Notes: generated from the sequence alone by a model not told the origin. A stretch of 64,000 nucleotides of DNA from Thiomargarita sp. (GCA_020718845.1 DYRG01000003.1:43629-107628); one strand, 5' to 3'; positions 46,613 through 58,027 are shown, counted from the stretch's first letter. A program made the numbers and translations.

Positions 46613-48307
46613 TTAGCTTTTTACCTTTTTAATCTTTCTCCAACTGATAAACAAAATAATACCAAAGCCTATAAAAATACTTAATAAAATCAATCCTTTA
46701 ATTGACCATAAGCGTATTAAATAAGATTGCAAAAGTGTTTGAGTTGGAGAGATTTCTACGGGTTGCCAACTATTTCCAATTATACTATTGAAAAGCGGCG
46801 AAGCAGATTCTAATGCAGCCACTCGAAAATGCCGCACTTGATTATCATAAATATCATTGAAAATCGCGTCTTTATCCAATAAAACACCCGCCCGATGCGT
46901 TCCATAAATCACATTTCCAGCAATAATGTTTTCTAAAGGGGGTAAGAAATCCAAAGGATGTTTATTAATGTCTTCATGAGAAAGCTCTTGTTTAAGCCCA
47001 GCACTTCCTAACAAAATACCAAAGAATTGAAATTTGTTATTGCTCCCTTGATTGTTATTTGTAATTGAATTAAACAACATCAAATTACGAAATCCACTTC
47101 TCACGATTTTAATTCCATCGCCAGCGTTCTCTCGAATAACATTTAAAATCATAATATTTTGAGCCGCATTATCTAAAGCAATTCCTGGTAATTTTGAAAT
47201 CGCAGAACCATCCGCCATTCTTCCAAATCCTAATACTAAATCTAGTTCTAAATCTTGATCAGTTTGGCGAGCACGATTGCCATTTCTAAGCACGGTATTT
47301 TCCATTACAATGTTGTTCACTGAACCAAAATCTAAACACATTCCCTCTTTATCATTATTTTCAATCAAATTATGTTGAACAACTACCCCGTAAGCACCGT
47401 CTAAATACAAACCTTGTGCGCGGTTATTTGAGAGCTCATTTTGCTCAATTAAAATTGCATGAGGAGCGGGAGCAATTGGGAAAATAGTTTCGGTTAAAAC
47501 ATTATGCGCAGAATGTTCTTCAATATTTGATTTATTTAGAGCATCAGTTAATAGAATCGCCGCTCCTCCATTATCGGCGCGTTGGCTTTCTAAAAATTGA
47601 GAATGATGCACCCAAATGTGAGAAACATCTCCTTGCAACATTAACGCCCCAAAGCGTGCTTGTTTCATTTGTAGATTCGCTAATTCAACATAACGACTTT
47701 GATTAAAAATCGCAATTCCACGACCACCTTTAAACTCAATATTTTTAAAAACAATATGTTGAGCATTATTTAAATGAATACTTTGCTCTGCTTCGATCTC
47801 AATATTCGATAAACTTGAATGTTGAATATTTGAGAAATTAAAAACGGGATTTTTAAAATCAGGTTGTGCAATGAAAAGAGTGTTTTTACCTTGAATAAAG
47901 GTATTTGAAGGCATTTGAATGGTTTGATCTATTTTGATTTCAAAAGATTGCAAAATAACCTGTTGTGGTTGATTTGTTTCTTGTAGAAAAATTTGTAGTT
48001 CGCTAGTGGTTAATCCAGAGAAAACTCGCATTTCATGATCTTTAAAAATAGGTAAATTTTTTTGAATGTCAGCGCGTAAAGATTGCGTATAAATTTGCGG
48101 GTCTTCAATTTGAGAAAATCCAATAGAAACATTTTCTGCTCGTTTCATTGCACGGGCTTGAGAAAGTATTTTTATTACAATAGGGTCTTCTTTGTTTGCA
48201 CGTTGTAAGGGAGGGATTTGATAAGTTTGAAAAAGATTAACTGCAAATACTGGAGAGTTAACATTGTAAATTAAGATAATAATAAAAAATAACCAATTGT
48301 TTTTCAT
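46613..48307 (-). CDS. Secreted right-handed parallel beta-helix protein with C-terminal membrane anchor
   Basis: Envelope protein of 564 residues. After a signal peptide (to about residue 22) and an N-terminal region, residues about 130-500 show repeated short strands ending in N.I, N.V or N.L steps (IVMENTVLRNGN, NIMILNVIRENAGDGI, NIIAGNVIYGTHRAGVLL), the mark of parallel beta-helices such as carbohydrate epimerases and lyases. A membrane helix and a KKVKS tail close the protein. It could bind or modify an exported polysaccharide. It converges on the GT2 gene with 12 bases between stops. Confidence 0.75.
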   Translation of the reverse strand: MKNNWLFFIIILIYNVNSPVFAVNLFQTYQIPPLQRANKEDPIVIKILSQARAMKRAENVSIGFSQIEDPQIYTQSLRADIQKNLPIFKDHEMRVFSGLTTSELQIFLQETNQPQQVILQSFEIKIDQTIQMPSNTFIQGKNTLFIAQPDFKNPVFNFSNIQHSSLSNIEIEAEQSIHLNNAQHIVFKNIEFKGGRGIAIFNQSRYVELANLQMKQARFGALMLQGDVSHIWVHHSQFLESQRADNGGAAILLTDALNKSNIEEHSAHNVLTETIFPIAPAPHAILIEQNELSNNRAQGLYLDGAYGVVVQHNLIENNDKEGMCLDFGSVNNIVMENTVLRNGNRARQTDQDLELDLVLGFGRMADGSAISKLPGIALDNAAQNIMILNVIRENAGDGIKIVRSGFRNLMLFNSITNNNQGSNNKFQFFGILLGSAGLKQELSHEDINKHPLDFLPPLENIIAGNVIYGTHRAGVLLDKDAIFNDIYDNQVRHFRVAALESASPLFNSIIGNSWQPVEISPTQTLLQSYLIRLWSIKGLILLSIFIGFGIILFISWRKIKKVKS

Positions 48308-48330
48308 CTGTTTTTCCTAACTGTAAAGAA

Positions 48331-48367
48331 AAAGGGATAATATCGCATTTAACGATCTTACCCCTTT
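48331..48367 (-). terminator. Intrinsic terminator after the glycosidase gene
   Basis: On the minus strand AAAGGGGTAAGATCG pairs with CGATATTATCCCTTT over 15 positions (one wobble, one mismatch) with a 7-base loop, followed by TTCTTT. It begins 13 bases after the stop of the glycosidase gene. Confidence 0.65.
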
Positions 48368-48380
48368 GAATTAAAAGAAG

Positions 48381-51300
48381 TTATTTAGCAGGATTATAAT
48401 TTAAAAAATTAAATCCGCCACTTCCATTATATTGTAATACAACATCACCATATAATGTTGAAGAACCAAACATTGCAACTGTCGGGATGCGTAATTTCAT
48501 ATCACCAAGTGAAAAAGTAGCTGGTTTTGCATAAGGTGCGGCGGTTGGAATTAAAGAACTTAAAGTAAAATTCATCGTAGAAAGATTTACATTAATTGTT
48601 GCCTCAAAACGCCCCATTTCTGCAACATCAACCGCACCAATTTTGAGTAAAAAAGTGCCATCAACTTGAGGAATTAAAACACTCACTGGACGAGCAAAAT
48701 TACCTTTCAAAATAAGAACCGCATGATCATTAAGAACCACGTTTAATTTGAAATCACTTGCACTGGTTACAGTTTGAGAAACAATGGTTGCACCCGTGCG
48801 AGGATTAAAAACATCCACTTTTGCACTTACAGATAACAACGCGCTTAATTTAATGTTATCAAACAGTGATTTAGTAGGATTAAACAAATAAGCCACTGCG
48901 GTTTGATCGTCATGGCGAGCAAAAAGATATAAATTATCGGGAATTTTCAAATGACTGACATTCATTTGATCACCTTTCCAACTTATATCACCAACGATTT
49001 GTTTCATGATTGTTAGCAAATCGCGCCAATCACTTTCTAATTGGGTAATGGTTTGAGATTGTGTAATTGCTTGAGGATCACGAATAGTAATGGGCCAGCG
49101 CATATTTGCACCCGCACCACCGTTCACGAAATGTAACCACGCACTATTAAGAAACATTTCTTTGTCCATTTCTTTGGTGAATTTTTGATCATATTGTTCA
49201 ATAAACAAAGGGCTTGGAGCACTTTCAGTATCTTGAATGGGACGACCGTCACGAACTTGATAGAAATTATAAGCAATACCCCGAGCAAGTTCTAAAGGAC
49301 GTTGAAATTCAGGTGTTGGAGGAACAGATTGAGGATTTGCAATATTTGCATAATAACCATGTATCGCACTAAAACTTGCATTTTCAATACGAAACGCGGT
49401 TTCTGCGTCCATGCCTAAAAATTCACCAGATTTGCTTTCAGTAAGAGTCTTACGATAATGTTCATCATCTTTAGGATCCCAAGTGAGGAAAGAAAAGAAC
49501 GCTAATTGATGGGGAGCATTTTCGCGTGTGTAGGAAAGCATTTCTTTTAGCCAGTTTTGACGTGCTTGCAAAGAAGCCGTATTAAAGCGTTCTTTGTTAT
49601 CAATTTCATTGAGCAAATCATAACCAAAAATGGTTGGATCATCTTTATAAGCCACTTTTGTAATTGAGTTCACCCGATTAAATAAAGCATTGAGACGATG
49701 TTTATGTTTGTCATAAATATCTGCATCAAAGAATTGATCGTAATTGGTTTTGTTCAAGATTTTTGCCCAATAGGTTTTTGACCATTTCTTGATATAGTAA
49801 TAAGTATCATAAAAACGAAGCATTACTCTAACATCATTTTTCTTGGCTAAATCAATGAGTTTATCGAGGAAAACTAATGCTGTTTCATTAACTTCTCCCG
49901 TTACTGGGTCTTGGAAATGAATAGGCGTTCCATTTAAATCAAAGGATTCAACAAAAACGCTAACAACGTTAATTCCAGCCTTGTTTAATTTATCAAAATA
50001 ATTGATTGCAACTTTCTCACCTTCAATTGGCTCAACGGTTGTAAATGTTGTACCTGCTGCACTTGCAAAAGATTTACAAGTTGCTGTTTGATCTTTGCTT
50101 CCTGCGCTGGTAAGAATATCTGTTACGCCAACATCAGTAATATCTCTAAATGTACCATTTGCAAAATTGCATCTAAAAAATAGTTTCTCAGTTGCATAAT
50201 TACGATAGCGTCCTGTTTTAGTTGAATTATCCTCAGCCGTATAAGAACAAGTGCGAGTTGCGGTTAGTGTATTAAAAGTAGCATCACCAATGGGAGCACC
50301 TTCATCGCACAAATCGCCATTATAAAGACCACGCACGGGCAACCAAGGCATTAAAACCGTTTCTCCGAGTAAAACAAAAGGTTTGCCATCAGTGGTAACA
50401 AAAGTACGTCCAGTAGGATTTGTTGTGACAAAAGGTTTTGCTTCTGAAGTGGTTTGAATATAGTTAAACAACGTTTGAGAACTTTCTTTACCTACTTCAT
50501 CAAAAGCTCTTAGAGCAACTGTATAAGCTGTATTGGGTTTTAATCCAATGATTTCGATGGTTTGTTTGGTATTTGGTGCTGCTGGCTTAAACGCATTTTC
50601 AAATACCGTCATATTGTTCCAATTTGCAACGGGATCAACAGCAGCCCCTTCTTGATAACGAATTCGATAACCAGTGGCGGGTTGTTGCGTTGAAACAAGC
50701 CCATGAGAAGGCGCATTAAAAGTTAATTTCGCACGATAACTATCTGCATTTGAAACAGTTAATGTAATATCATTGAAAATGGGCGCAAGAGAAGTCTCAG
50801 CTAAGGGTTTGCGTAATACAAAGGTTGCCCATTGTGCTGGTATCTTTGCATCCCCTTGGTAGACCATCCATTCATCAGATAATGTCCCATTGGTAGAAAT
50901 ACCTCCTTCATTATTTGTAAAAATACCGTTTGAAACGACATTTTGAGCACCACCATTATCGTCGTGAATGCGTTTAAAATTCATTTTGAGCGGCGTTCCA
51001 TCTTGGACAGCCAATGGGGTAGGAAAAATGCCTTGACCAACGGCACACATATCTCCAGTAATTTTGCTTCCAATACGCGTTCCCACTAATTCCCAAGGAA
51101 GTGCCATTTCAAACCACCAACTGGTTGCATTAGAACCTGACTTGAATTGAGTCACAACATTTGAGTATGAAAGTTGTTCAGCGGGTTGAGGTTGAACATA
51201 AAGACAATTTGGCTCATACACATATGGGATCGGTGTATTTAAAAAAGGAGCTTCACCAATAATGTTTGTGGTATTTTTAAAGGTTTCTAAACTTGTGGTT

Positions 51301-51767
51301 TCTCCTCTTGCTCTGGGGGTTTTGTCTTTATTCTTATCAAAATTAGGAGTTGTACCTCGATCTAATCGTTGAAACCTTCCTGTTGGCGTGAAAGCAACAA
51401 TTCGAGAATATTCTGATAGTAAATCCATATCAATAGGTGAAGAAACAGGGTGTAAATAAAATTCTACGCTATCGTCATGATGTGTTTCATGACGCTCACC
51501 CGCTCCACCACCATCTTCGTTTAACGTAAAATCTTCAGTGATTCCAGCAATATAGAGATTTTTATCATCCCATTGCAAATAAAAATCGGTGAATTGATCC
51601 GTGCCATAAAAACGCGCCATTCGCACTCGACTCTCTGCCGCCCATTCATGAGGAGAAAGCGTCCCATCAATATTTGGTGCACCGTAAGGAATAATATTTG
51701 GTGCTGCATTAACAAAACTCGTAATACTTACGCTTAGCCATGCTAATTTGCGTATTAAATTTTTCAT
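48381..51767 (-). CDS. Large secreted glycoside hydrolase-like protein (CBM9-like, FN3, TIM-barrel)
   Basis: Exported protein of 1128 residues. Order: signal peptide, a CBM9/DOMON-like carbohydrate-binding domain (about 25-300; FYLQWDDKNLYIAGI, HHDDSVEFYL), an FN3-like domain (about 345-440), then a TIM-barrel region (about 465-990) with catalytic-type glutamates E721 (YDLLNEID) and E857 (LFIEQYDQ), as in clan GH-A enzymes. The last 110 residues are beta-rich. The substrate is probably a polysaccharide, perhaps the one made by the neighbouring glycosyltransferases; this is inference. The GH family was not resolved. Confidence 0.75.
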   Translation of the reverse strand: MKNLIRKLAWLSVSITSFVNAAPNIIPYGAPNIDGTLSPHEWAAESRVRMARFYGTDQFTDFYLQWDDKNLYIAGITEDFTLNEDGGGAGERHETHHDDSVEFYLHPVSSPIDMDLLSEYSRIVAFTPTGRFQRLDRGTTPNFDKNKDKTPRARGETTSLETFKNTTNIIGEAPFLNTPIPYVYEPNCLYVQPQPAEQLSYSNVVTQFKSGSNATSWWFEMALPWELVGTRIGSKITGDMCAVGQGIFPTPLAVQDGTPLKMNFKRIHDDNGGAQNVVSNGIFTNNEGGISTNGTLSDEWMVYQGDAKIPAQWATFVLRKPLAETSLAPIFNDITLTVSNADSYRAKLTFNAPSHGLVSTQQPATGYRIRYQEGAAVDPVANWNNMTVFENAFKPAAPNTKQTIEIIGLKPNTAYTVALRAFDEVGKESSQTLFNYIQTTSEAKPFVTTNPTGRTFVTTDGKPFVLLGETVLMPWLPVRGLYNGDLCDEGAPIGDATFNTLTATRTCSYTAEDNSTKTGRYRNYATEKLFFRCNFANGTFRDITDVGVTDILTSAGSKDQTATCKSFASAAGTTFTTVEPIEGEKVAINYFDKLNKAGINVVSVFVESFDLNGTPIHFQDPVTGEVNETALVFLDKLIDLAKKNDVRVMLRFYDTYYYIKKWSKTYWAKILNKTNYDQFFDADIYDKHKHRLNALFNRVNSITKVAYKDDPTIFGYDLLNEIDNKERFNTASLQARQNWLKEMLSYTRENAPHQLAFFSFLTWDPKDDEHYRKTLTESKSGEFLGMDAETAFRIENASFSAIHGYYANIANPQSVPPTPEFQRPLELARGIAYNFYQVRDGRPIQDTESAPSPLFIEQYDQKFTKEMDKEMFLNSAWLHFVNGGAGANMRWPITIRDPQAITQSQTITQLESDWRDLLTIMKQIVGDISWKGDQMNVSHLKIPDNLYLFARHDDQTAVAYLFNPTKSLFDNIKLSALLSVSAKVDVFNPRTGATIVSQTVTSASDFKLNVVLNDHAVLILKGNFARPVSVLIPQVDGTFLLKIGAVDVAEMGRFEATINVNLSTMNFTLSSLIPTAAPYAKPATFSLGDMKLRIPTVAMFGSSTLYGDVVLQYNGSGGFNFLNYNPAK

Positions 51768-51817
51768 AAAAACTCTCCGTTTCTAAACCATAGAGTAATT
51801 GTACCTGTTTTTTTGCT

Positions 51818-52966
51818 TTAATTAAATAGCAATTTGAGAATTTTAAACGCGGGGTTTTCGGGAAAAAATTGGGAAACGTGGATTTGAGCGTTGACGGCGA
51901 GAATTTCTCTCGTTTTTTGATCGTTAATAAGCATTTCTAAGGCTTTCAAACAAGCATTTTGATTGCTCGTATCGACCATTAATGCGGTTTCTAAATGTGT
52001 TGCAAAATCATGCGCGCCGCCTATTTTTGGGATAATCACTGCGTTTTTGCAAGCCATTGCTTCTAAAGCGGTTAATCCCATCGCTTGATGTCGTGAGAAA
52101 TCTACAAAAATATCGCTATTATTCAATAAATTAGCAACTTCATCGGCGGTTAATGTACCTAAATTTTGAAATGAAAAATTAAATTGTTTCCAATACGGAT
52201 GTTCTTTTTCAATTCCAAATAAAAATAATTTAACTTTTTCTCCATATTTTTGAGCAATTTTTTCTAAAATATTCATCGTAAAAGTCGCATTTCTACGCGG
52301 TGTATTCGGACGAATCATTGCAGTAATATTTATTTGATTTGATTGGTTTTTTTCTTTTAATAAAAAACGATCACAATCATAACTAATCCCTACCAAATGC
52401 GGTAATTTTCCCGTTTGATAAAAAACTTCGCGTTGATTCCAAGTCGTTTTTGTGAATAAAATCAAATTCTTAGCAAAATAAGAAAGCCACGCTTCTCGAA
52501 AATCTTTGTTTTTACGAAAAAAATAACCTGAAATTCTCCGCCGAATCCATGCCGATTTCCAAAATAATCCATATTGTGCGGGTTTATCGATAAAGAAATA
52601 AGGTTCAAAATCTTGAATGTAATAGGCTAATTTAATCTTTTGATTTTCAAGCAGTTTTAACCATTCCACCGTAAAATAAGCGGTTGCAATCACCGCATCA
52701 AACTTTTGACAAATCTCTGGAATATCAGAAGGTTGCGAAACATAAATTACGGGAATCGGATTATCGGGATAAGCTCTTTCAAAATCAGCTTGTTGCGAAT
52801 AAAAATTGAGAAACTGAACGTCCACGCCCATTTTTTGCATCGCGGCGGCTTCGCTAATAATTAATAATCCTCCGCCAACGCGCTCATTTATTGTTAATAA
52901 AATCAGTAATTTATGATTATTGTAATGCTGTTGTCCTTGCAAAATTAAATCAAAACGTGCTTTCAT
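51818..52966 (-). CDS. Glycosyltransferase family 4-like
   Basis: GT-B enzyme of 382 residues. The N-terminal half begins with a glycine-rich loop (INERVGGGLLIISEAAAM), and the C-terminal half has the nucleotide-sugar motif VDFSRHQAMGLTALEAMACKNAVI, matching the EX7E site of GT4 enzymes. It resembles WsaF-type rhamnosyltransferases. It lies upstream of the glycosidase on the same strand and is divergent from ybeD. Confidence 0.82.
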   Translation of the reverse strand: MKARFDLILQGQQHYNNHKLLILLTINERVGGGLLIISEAAAMQKMGVDVQFLNFYSQQADFERAYPDNPIPVIYVSQPSDIPEICQKFDAVIATAYFTVEWLKLLENQKIKLAYYIQDFEPYFFIDKPAQYGLFWKSAWIRRRISGYFFRKNKDFREAWLSYFAKNLILFTKTTWNQREVFYQTGKLPHLVGISYDCDRFLLKEKNQSNQINITAMIRPNTPRRNATFTMNILEKIAQKYGEKVKLFLFGIEKEHPYWKQFNFSFQNLGTLTADEVANLLNNSDIFVDFSRHQAMGLTALEAMACKNAVIIPKIGGAHDFATHLETALMVDTSNQNACLKALEMLINDQKTREILAVNAQIHVSQFFPENPAFKILKLLFN

Positions 52967-53019
52967 ATCGGTCGCTTTTTAAGTAAAATAGTTTGAAATA
53001 AAAAATAGGATAGAAACAA

Positions 53020-53277
53020 ATGGACAGCTTATTAACTTTTCCTTGCGAGTTTCCAATCAAAGTTTTTGGAAAATCTAATGTTGCATTAGATGAAATCGTC
53101 GCCCAAATTGCTCGTGAACATTGCGGCGATTTATTAGAAAACGCCATTTCACAACGCGCAAGCAAACAAGGTAATTATAACGCAATTACCGTTAATGTCT
53201 ATGTAAAAAGTCGAGAGCAACTCGATAATTTATACCTTGCATTAAGCGGTCATCCCAATATTAAAATGGTGCTCTAA
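53020..53277 (+). CDS. ybeD: YbeD/DUF493 family protein
   Basis: Small cytosolic protein of 85 residues, UPF0250/DUF493, a ferredoxin-like ACT-related fold. LLTFPCEFPIKVFGKS and the C-terminal LYLALSGHPNIKMVL are diagnostic. It is usually encoded beside lipB and lipA, which are not here. Its stop codon overlaps the start of the next gene (TAATG). Confidence 0.9.
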   Translation: MDSLLTFPCEFPIKVFGKSNVALDEIVAQIAREHCGDLLENAISQRASKQGNYNAITVNVYVKSREQLDNLYLALSGHPNIKMVL

Positions 53278-53744
53278 TGGTTATTCACGATTTTTTGGTG
53301 ATTGATACGGAAGGAAATCCTTTGCTCACAGAAATAGCAATTGTTAATTCAATGGGTAAAGTAATTTATTTCACTGAAATAAAACAAAAATACAAGATTC
53401 AACCTCACGCAAAACCCTTATTACAGGTTTTACAAGAGGTTTCTAATTTAGTTCAAAATAAAACGTTAGTATTTCATTATGCAGAACATGATTTGAATAT
53501 TTTGAGAAATTCTTATAAAAATCAACAAATCAATTTACCTGTTTTTAGTTATCAATGTTCTTGGGAATTATCTAAAAAATACTTGCTTAATCAAAAGAGT
53601 TATTCATTGGATTATTTAAGCCAAAAATTAGGTTTGAAAGTGGATAACAAATATTTCAATCCCAATCAAGCACATTCTGCGCGTTATGATGCGCTATTTA
53701 CCTATCAACTTTATTCACATTTGAGATTACAAAATGCCCACTAA
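53277..53744 (+). CDS. DEDDh 3'-5' exonuclease-like protein
   Basis: RNase T/DnaQ-fold exonuclease of 155 residues. The five catalytic residues can be placed: D10 and E12 (VIDTEGN), D72 (YAEHDLNIL), H133 and D138 (AHSARYDA). It acts on DNA or RNA 3' ends in principle. Both ends overlap neighbours: the start overlaps the ybeD stop, and the last 11 bases overlap the ATPase gene, a sign of tight coupling with that ATPase. Confidence 0.8.
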   Translation: MVIHDFLVIDTEGNPLLTEIAIVNSMGKVIYFTEIKQKYKIQPHAKPLLQVLQEVSNLVQNKTLVFHYAEHDLNILRNSYKNQQINLPVFSYQCSWELSKKYLLNQKSYSLDYLSQKLGLKVDNKYFNPNQAHSARYDALFTYQLYSHLRLQNAH

Positions 53745-55698
53745 TCCGTTTAGCAATAGTCGTGTTGATAATCCATTTCAAGATCATATTGATTTGGATA
53801 GTTTAAATCATCAACAATTTGCACGTTTAGAAACCATTTTAAAAGACATTAAAAATGATAACAACCATCAAACAAAAGGTGCGGTGATTATTGGCGATGC
53901 GGGAAGCGGAAAAACTCATTTAATCATGAGGTTAGCTAAAACTCATCTTAAAAATAATCGTTTGTTATTTATTCGTTGTCCAAATAATCCAGACGGCGTA
54001 ATTTACCATATTTATAGCCGCATTTTAGAATCTCTAATGGAAATGGTTGATGAACGCTATAATCAACTAGATTATTTAATTGCAAAAAGTTTTGGAAATA
54101 TTCTAAAACTTTTAGTTGAAAATAATAAAATTCAATATTCTGAATCAGTTAAAAATATTATTAATATTACTGATCATAATCCTTTAGATATTTTTGAGAA
54201 ACTTGGGGCAGAAGGATCGTCCAGAAAGCATAACAACTGGATCGCTATTGAAAAACGTTTTATTGAATGGATTAATGAAATAACTCACATATCTGTAACA
54301 TTTAATATTTTGAGAGGTTTTATTAAACAAACTCGTTACAGTGATTTGAAATATAAAGAACTTATTAGACGTTATATTTATTTACAAGAATTAGAAAAAG
54401 ATGAATTAGAACAGATTGGGTTGCCTGATATTGCTAATTCAGATAATCGTGAAGAACTTGCTTTAAAAGCTATTGAAGTAATTGCACAACTTTCTCTAAT
54501 GGATGAGCCATTTATTATGGTATTTGATCAATTAGAATTATTGGGAGAAAGTTATAATCAAGAGATTTTACTAAATTTCGGGTCAGCATTGAGAGAAATA
54601 TTTACACATATTCCTAACAGTTTGGTTATTTTAAATTTATTTCCAGATCGTTGGCAATATTTTAAAAATACGTTGGATCAGTCCATTATTGAACGGATTG
54701 GACAGGCTGAAATTTTTTTAGAGAAACCAGAGCAAATAACGTTAAAACAAATTATTCTTAGACGTGCAGAAGAATCTCATTTTGACATTTTAAATCTTTT
54801 TCAAAAAGAAGATTGGGAGAAAATTTTAACTCAAACGACCATTCGTAGTGCATTGAATTGGGCGGCAAATTATTATCATTTTCGAGTTGAAAATATCCCT
54901 TTGCCTGTTGAATTTAAAAGCTTCGAAGAAGAAATGCGTGAAGAGATTATAATATTAAAAAATCGTGTATTTGAATTAGAGCAAAAATTGTTCACAGAAT
55001 CCTCATCAATTGTCGTTGAGATACCTGAATTACAACTGCATGAATTACCACCCATCCTTCAACCTACTTTACCAATAGAAAAACCTAAATCTATTTCAAA
55101 AAAAGAAGTAAAAATAGATTTGGAAAAACAATTACAAAACTATTTGCAACATCATCAACTTATTTTGGAGCAAAATTATGAAAAATTAACAATTATTGAT
55201 GATAACGATGATATTGGAAAATTTCGCTTAATTTTAGAGAATTTTAAAGAAATTTCTGATTTTGATCTTGATGTTGCACGGTTAGGAAAAAGCGTATTAC
55301 CAGCCAATATAGAAATTCATACTAAACAATGGGTCGTTGTAATTGGATTTTTGCAAATGAGTGCTACTTATTTTACCAATAGAATCAAGCACTTTAATGA
55401 ACTTGTAATTAATAATAAGGATGTTTATTTTCGCTTATATCGTGATATTCGCCAACCTCAAATTACGGGTAAGGTTGGAAAAGAAGAAATTGAGAAACTT
55501 AAAAATAGTAAAAAAGGTGATTTTATTCTCTTAGAAAAAGAGCAGAGAATTCAATTGGAATTATTTTATCAGTTGATTAATGATATTATTAACAAAGATC
55601 AAGAGTTTCCTTTAAAAGAAACGCTAGAATTTTTGAAAACCCATTATAAAGAACACTTTTTAATAAAAATATTATTTGGAACACGACGTAGTTTTTGA
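53734..55698 (+). CDS. AAA/STAND-type P-loop ATPase, partner of DEDDh exonuclease
   Basis: ATPase of 654 residues of no named family that I can fix. The N-terminus (NPFSNSRVDNPFQDH) leads to Walker A GDAGSGKT (54-61) and a Walker B-like strand MVFDQLELL (D265), in a domain like those of Orc1/Cdc6-type loaders. A charged coiled coil (about 410-440) links to a C-terminal domain from about residue 470 (SVLPANIEIHTKQWVVVIGF, RLYRDIRQPQITGKVGKEEIEKL) that looks conserved and may bind nucleic acid. The gene overlaps the exonuclease gene by 11 bases. DNA repair or defence is plausible but unproven. Confidence 0.7.
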   Translation: MPTNPFSNSRVDNPFQDHIDLDSLNHQQFARLETILKDIKNDNNHQTKGAVIIGDAGSGKTHLIMRLAKTHLKNNRLLFIRCPNNPDGVIYHIYSRILESLMEMVDERYNQLDYLIAKSFGNILKLLVENNKIQYSESVKNIINITDHNPLDIFEKLGAEGSSRKHNNWIAIEKRFIEWINEITHISVTFNILRGFIKQTRYSDLKYKELIRRYIYLQELEKDELEQIGLPDIANSDNREELALKAIEVIAQLSLMDEPFIMVFDQLELLGESYNQEILLNFGSALREIFTHIPNSLVILNLFPDRWQYFKNTLDQSIIERIGQAEIFLEKPEQITLKQIILRRAEESHFDILNLFQKEDWEKILTQTTIRSALNWAANYYHFRVENIPLPVEFKSFEEEMREEIIILKNRVFELEQKLFTESSSIVVEIPELQLHELPPILQPTLPIEKPKSISKKEVKIDLEKQLQNYLQHHQLILEQNYEKLTIIDDNDDIGKFRLILENFKEISDFDLDVARLGKSVLPANIEIHTKQWVVVIGFLQMSATYFTNRIKHFNELVINNKDVYFRLYRDIRQPQITGKVGKEEIEKLKNSKKGDFILLEKEQRIQLELFYQLINDIINKDQEFPLKETLEFLKTHYKEHFLIKILFGTRRSF

Positions 55699-57011
<1,313 letters not shown>

Positions 57012-57030
57012 TTCTTTGATCTCCTTTTTT

Positions 57031-57073
57031 CCTATAAAACTGCAAGCCATTGAAAATCTTGCAGTTTTATAGG
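57031..57073. terminator. Perfect 16-bp inverted repeat between NDUFA9-like and immunity genes
   Basis: CCTATAAAACTGCAAG and its exact complement surround an 11-base loop, 6 bases after the NDUFA9-like gene's stop and directly before the immunity gene's ribosome site. It likely ends the upstream transcript, although A rather than T residues follow on the minus strand. Confidence 0.55.
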
Positions 57074-57079
57074 AAATAA

Positions 57080-58027
57080 TTATCGACGAGCGGTGAATCT
57101 GAAATCAACGTATTTAGAGCGTTGATGCTTGGGTTCAAAATAACTCGGCATAATCACTTCTAATGAAGCGGGTTGAATGTTAAAGAAAGCAAAATCATCC
57201 CGATTACAAACACTATCGGTTTGTAACGACAAATAATTATCCATAGAAAAAGGTTTAGTCGGAACAAACTCCATGAAACGCGCTTGTAATTGAGAAAGTT
57301 TGTCGTTTAATCCAATCACGGTACGTTTCAAACCCATCATTTGTGCCGTGAATTCAACTAAGGCTTTTAACGTGTAAGTTTGCGAACCACAAAGATTATA
57401 ACTTTGACCAAAAGTTTCTCTATTTTCAAGGGATTGCGCCATGACTTCTGCAATATCATTAACCCATACTGGTGCAAATTTAGCATTTGGACACGCGAGA
57501 GGAAAACAGCAAGGAATCAAATCCAACAACAAAGCAAAACGATTAAAGAACGAATCATCAATTCCAAATATCACCGACGGACGAAAAATCGTTACATTCA
57601 AATCCGTTGTTTGCATTAAACGTTGTTCGGCTTGCGCTTTGGTTTTCAAATAGGTACTTTGAATCTCTTTCTTATCGGCGTGCAATGCGCTGATGTGTAA
57701 TACCCGAGAAACCCCTTTTGTTTGACAAGCCTTCACAAGTTTCTCAACTAAAGAAACATGATTTTGCTCAAATTTGCTATCGCAGGATTCATTTAAAATT
57801 CCTACCAAATTAATTACCGCATCACAACCTTCCACTAATTGATTTAAGGTTTCTTGATCGTGAATATCGGCTTTCACGGTTTGAACATTTGGCAACACCA
57901 TCACGGAACGATGGCGTTCAGGACGGCGGCTCGGCACAATAATGCGCAATTTCGGGTGCGCCAAACGATTCAACAAATGTCTGCCGACAAACCCCGTTCC
58001 ACCTAACACACAGATTTTCTTCAACAT
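57080..58027 (-). CDS. NDUFA9-like NAD(P)-binding epimerase/SDR family protein
   Basis: Rossmann-fold protein of 315 residues of the atypical SDR group related to complex I subunit NDUFA9. The dinucleotide motif is CVLGGTGFVGRHLLNRL near the start, followed by VKADIHD and INLVGIL. The ATG at 58027 (MLKKICVLGG) is chosen over a TTG at 58048 because GGAAG precedes it. Bacterial relatives are often annotated as NAD(P)H-binding or complex I NDUFA9 family; the reaction, if any, is unknown. Confidence 0.82.
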   Translation of the reverse strand: MLKKICVLGGTGFVGRHLLNRLAHPKLRIIVPSRRPERHRSVMVLPNVQTVKADIHDQETLNQLVEGCDAVINLVGILNESCDSKFEQNHVSLVEKLVKACQTKGVSRVLHISALHADKKEIQSTYLKTKAQAEQRLMQTTDLNVTIFRPSVIFGIDDSFFNRFALLLDLIPCCFPLACPNAKFAPVWVNDIAEVMAQSLENRETFGQSYNLCGSQTYTLKALVEFTAQMMGLKRTVIGLNDKLSQLQARFMEFVPTKPFSMDNYLSLQTDSVCNRDDFAFFNIQPASLEVIMPSYFEPKHQRSKYVDFRFTARR

